Assembly (NCBI RefSeq): GCF_004022465.1
Contig: NZ_SAVA01000007.1
Span: forward strand, 1 to 64,000
Reading direction: 5' to 3'
Source of the DNA: Rhodobacter huangdaonensis
Lineage (GTDB): Bacteria > Pseudomonadota > Alphaproteobacteria > Rhodobacterales > Rhodobacteraceae
Length of the DNA stretch: 64,000 bases
Below the pieces are notes generated by a model. The model saw only the letters and a program-made list of their open reading frames with translations. It ran no database searches and was not told where the DNA came from. How positions within the stretch are numbered: position 1 is the stretch's first letter; each line of letters begins with the position of its first letter. Both the position numbers and the translations under genes were made by a program. Of the stretch, positions 63,588-64,000 are shown piece after piece.

Positions 63588-64000
63588 TCAGCCTTTCGTC
63601 AGCAGCAGGTTGGCGAAACGGTCGATGCGGGCCTGCCAGCCGGGCGCGACCCAGATCGTGGTCTTGTCGCTTTCGAGCAGGGCCGGGCCGGTCAGGGCAT
63701 GGCCGGGGCAGAGCTGCTCGAGGTCGAAGACCGGCACCTCGGCGGCCGGGCCCGGGCCGCAGATCACCGCGCGCCGGCCGGTCTGCGCCGCATCGGCGGC
63801 GGGGGCGCCGAGCGAGCGCTCGGCAAAGCTGAAATGCGGCACCGGGGCCGAGGCGAAAAGGCCGACGGTGGCGAACTGCGCCGCATCGGGAACGCGCGCC
63901 GCGATCGCCTCGTGCAGGGTGGCAAGGGCTGCCGCGGCGAGCGGGTCGGCGACCTCGACCGAGACCTGCGCCTCGGACCCGTCCTTGCGGCGCAGGATCG
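63588..64000 (-). CDS. HyuA-type carboxylase subunit, C-terminal part (partial)
   Basis: The frame is open from the window edge to a stop at 63588, giving about 137 residues. They form the end of a hydantoinase A-family protein, with the closing block LTGPALLESDKTTIWVAPGW followed by DRFANLLLTKG. The ATP-binding N-terminus lies outside the window. Directly upstream of the small zinc subunit, it would be the second HyuA-type subunit of an acetophenone-carboxylase-like complex. Confidence 0.8.
   Translation of the reverse strand, partial: ILRRKDGSEAQVSVEVADPLAAAALATLHEAIAARVPDAAQFATVGLFASAPVPHFSFAERSLGAPAADAAQTGRRAVICGPGPAAEVPVFDLEQLCPGHALTGPALLESDKTTIWVAPGWQARIDRFANLLLTKG

Overview
The window is high-GC DNA (mostly G or C at third codon positions) with short intergenic gaps and many ATGA-type gene overlaps. 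The gene content (phenylacetate operon with paaZ and PaaX, inositol locus with an RpiR regulator, PaaI/PaaY, acetophenone-carboxylase-like genes) fits an alphaproteobacterium, most likely Rhodobacterales and possibly Paracoccus. The genus is inferred from gene content, not proven.

Layout. (1) 1-1.9 kb: an initiator tRNA-Met gene followed by two broken IS3-family transposases facing opposite ways. (2) 1.9-12.6 kb: mixed metabolic genes. These are rlmF; an alpha/beta hydrolase divergent from a GlxA-type AraC regulator; an AcoR-like regulator that lacks its sigma-54 motifs, followed by a flavin monooxygenase and a butanediol-dehydrogenase-like enzyme; then an AraC regulator and an aldo/keto reductase. 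A serine-recombinase remnant (about 12.7-13.0 kb) marks the next boundary. (3) 13.2-31.9 kb: a cyclitol (inositol-type) locus. It has a sugar ABC importer, a TauE/SafE permease, an RpiR regulator, iolG, iolD and iolE homologues, four Gfo/Idh/MocA dehydrogenases in all, a 2-hydroxyacid dehydrogenase, an HpcH/HpaI aldolase, an aldehyde dehydrogenase, an SDR and a second TIM-barrel isomerase. A palindrome of the form TGCAAT-N4-ATTGCA lies at five places in the locus, including the regulator's own promoter, and is probably the operator. Recognisable iolB, iolC, iolJ and a canonical iolA are missing here. (4) 32.0-53.2 kb: a complete phenylacetyl-CoA pathway, with paaX, paaJABCDE, an extra ferritin-like protein, paaZ, paaY, a TetR regulator, paaK, paaI, paaG, paaN, a liv-type ABC importer and a fused enoyl-CoA hydratase/3-hydroxyacyl-CoA dehydrogenase. 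GACCG-N2-CGGTC palindromes lie in three promoter regions. (5) 53.2-64.0 kb, all on the minus strand and running off the right edge: an operon resembling the acetophenone branch of anaerobic ethylbenzene degradation. It holds acetophenone-carboxylase-like subunits, an acyl-CoA ligase, a thiolase with a DUF35-type partner, an SDR alcohol dehydrogenase and an outer-membrane channel.

How the parts fit. In (3), imported cyclitols would be oxidised by IolG-type dehydrogenases, dehydrated by IolE and ring-opened by IolD. The later steps look non-canonical and may use the aldolase and aldehyde dehydrogenase encoded beside them. In (4), PaaK makes phenylacetyl-CoA, PaaABCE epoxidises it, PaaG isomerises, PaaZ opens the ring, and the fused hydratase/dehydrogenase with PaaJ completes beta-oxidation to acetyl-CoA and succinyl-CoA. 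In (5), an aryl alcohol would be oxidised to a ketone, carboxylated, activated with CoA and cleaved by the thiolase, so (4) and (5) together form an aromatic-catabolism island.

All calls come from reading motifs and context; no database search was run. Substrates are inferred.
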